From Leptofilum sp965368765 (GTDB taxonomy: Bacteria > Chloroflexota > Anaerolineae > Promineifilales > Promineifilaceae): 5,348 nucleotides of DNA. The notes below the pieces were generated by a model. It made no database searches. It was not told the origin of the DNA and saw only the letters and a program-made list of their open reading frames with translations. The translations under genes and the position numbers were made by a program. Shown here in pieces: positions 5,287-5,348 of the stretch. The DNA lies in contig CBDUOF010000398.1 in NCBI GenBank assembly GCA_965368765.1, positions 1 to 5,348 of the forward strand, in the 5' to 3' direction. The first letter of the stretch is position 1; each line of letters begins with the position of its first letter.

Positions 5287-5348
5287 GACGGACATCAGCT
5301 TTTTGCCGGGAAGTGGGGACTGATACGGAACACATTTCTGCATAATTA

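Noticed and set aside
5285..5304. CTGA...TCAG followed by CTTTTT as a terminator
   Set aside because: The stem has only four pairs, too weak to call.

Overview
The window (about 5.3 kb, moderately GC-rich by eye) reads as ordinary bacterial chromosome with all genes on the + strand. It holds the 3' end of a DUF1800 gene, a complete DUF1501 gene with a twin-arginine signal, a tryptophan-rich lipoprotein, and a LytS/LytR-type two-component system (His_kinase-family sensor plus LytTR response regulator). No RNA genes, CRISPR arrays, transposase genes or phage genes are visible. The source is probably an environmental bacterium of the Chloroflexota (Anaerolineae-like). That is an inference from the DUF1800-DUF1501 pair, the base composition, the repeat-filled gaps and the dense ACGGCCGT octamer, and it is not proven by any marker gene here. 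Planctomycetes also carry the DUF1800-DUF1501 pair.

Layout. 1-272: C-terminus of the DUF1800 protein. 273-335: short gap with a heptad-based inverted repeat and a Shine-Dalgarno. 336-1610: DUF1501 protein. 1611-1798: gap with degenerate GGAGATT heptads and a 133-bp element whose ends are imperfect inverted copies of GTCATnCnGA. 1799-2818: lipoprotein with three imperfect copies of a roughly 70-residue domain. 2819-2892: gap with a perfect 15-bp inverted repeat and a promoter-like sequence. 2893-4398: membrane histidine kinase. 4399-4448: gap made almost wholly of octad repeats that fold on themselves. 4449-5237: LytTR response regulator. 5238-5348: no gene seen, one promoter-like sequence pointing right.

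How the genes may work together. The DUF1800 and DUF1501 proteins are a known genomic pair of exported proteins of unclear function. The kinase and regulator almost certainly form one phosphorelay: the kinase phosphorylates itself on His303 and passes the phosphate to Asp53 of the regulator, which binds DNA through LytTR. The lipoprotein directly upstream could be a cell-surface partner or accessory of this sensor, but only its position and domain repeats support that.

No clearly new enzymatic or defence system is visible. The most unusual signals are at DNA level: (i) 11 exact copies of the palindrome ACGGCCGT, all inside genes and used in all three reading phases, like the HIP1 octamer of cyanobacteria; and (ii) gaps filled with 7- or 8-bp tandem repeats, three of which are folded into hairpins by inverted copies.
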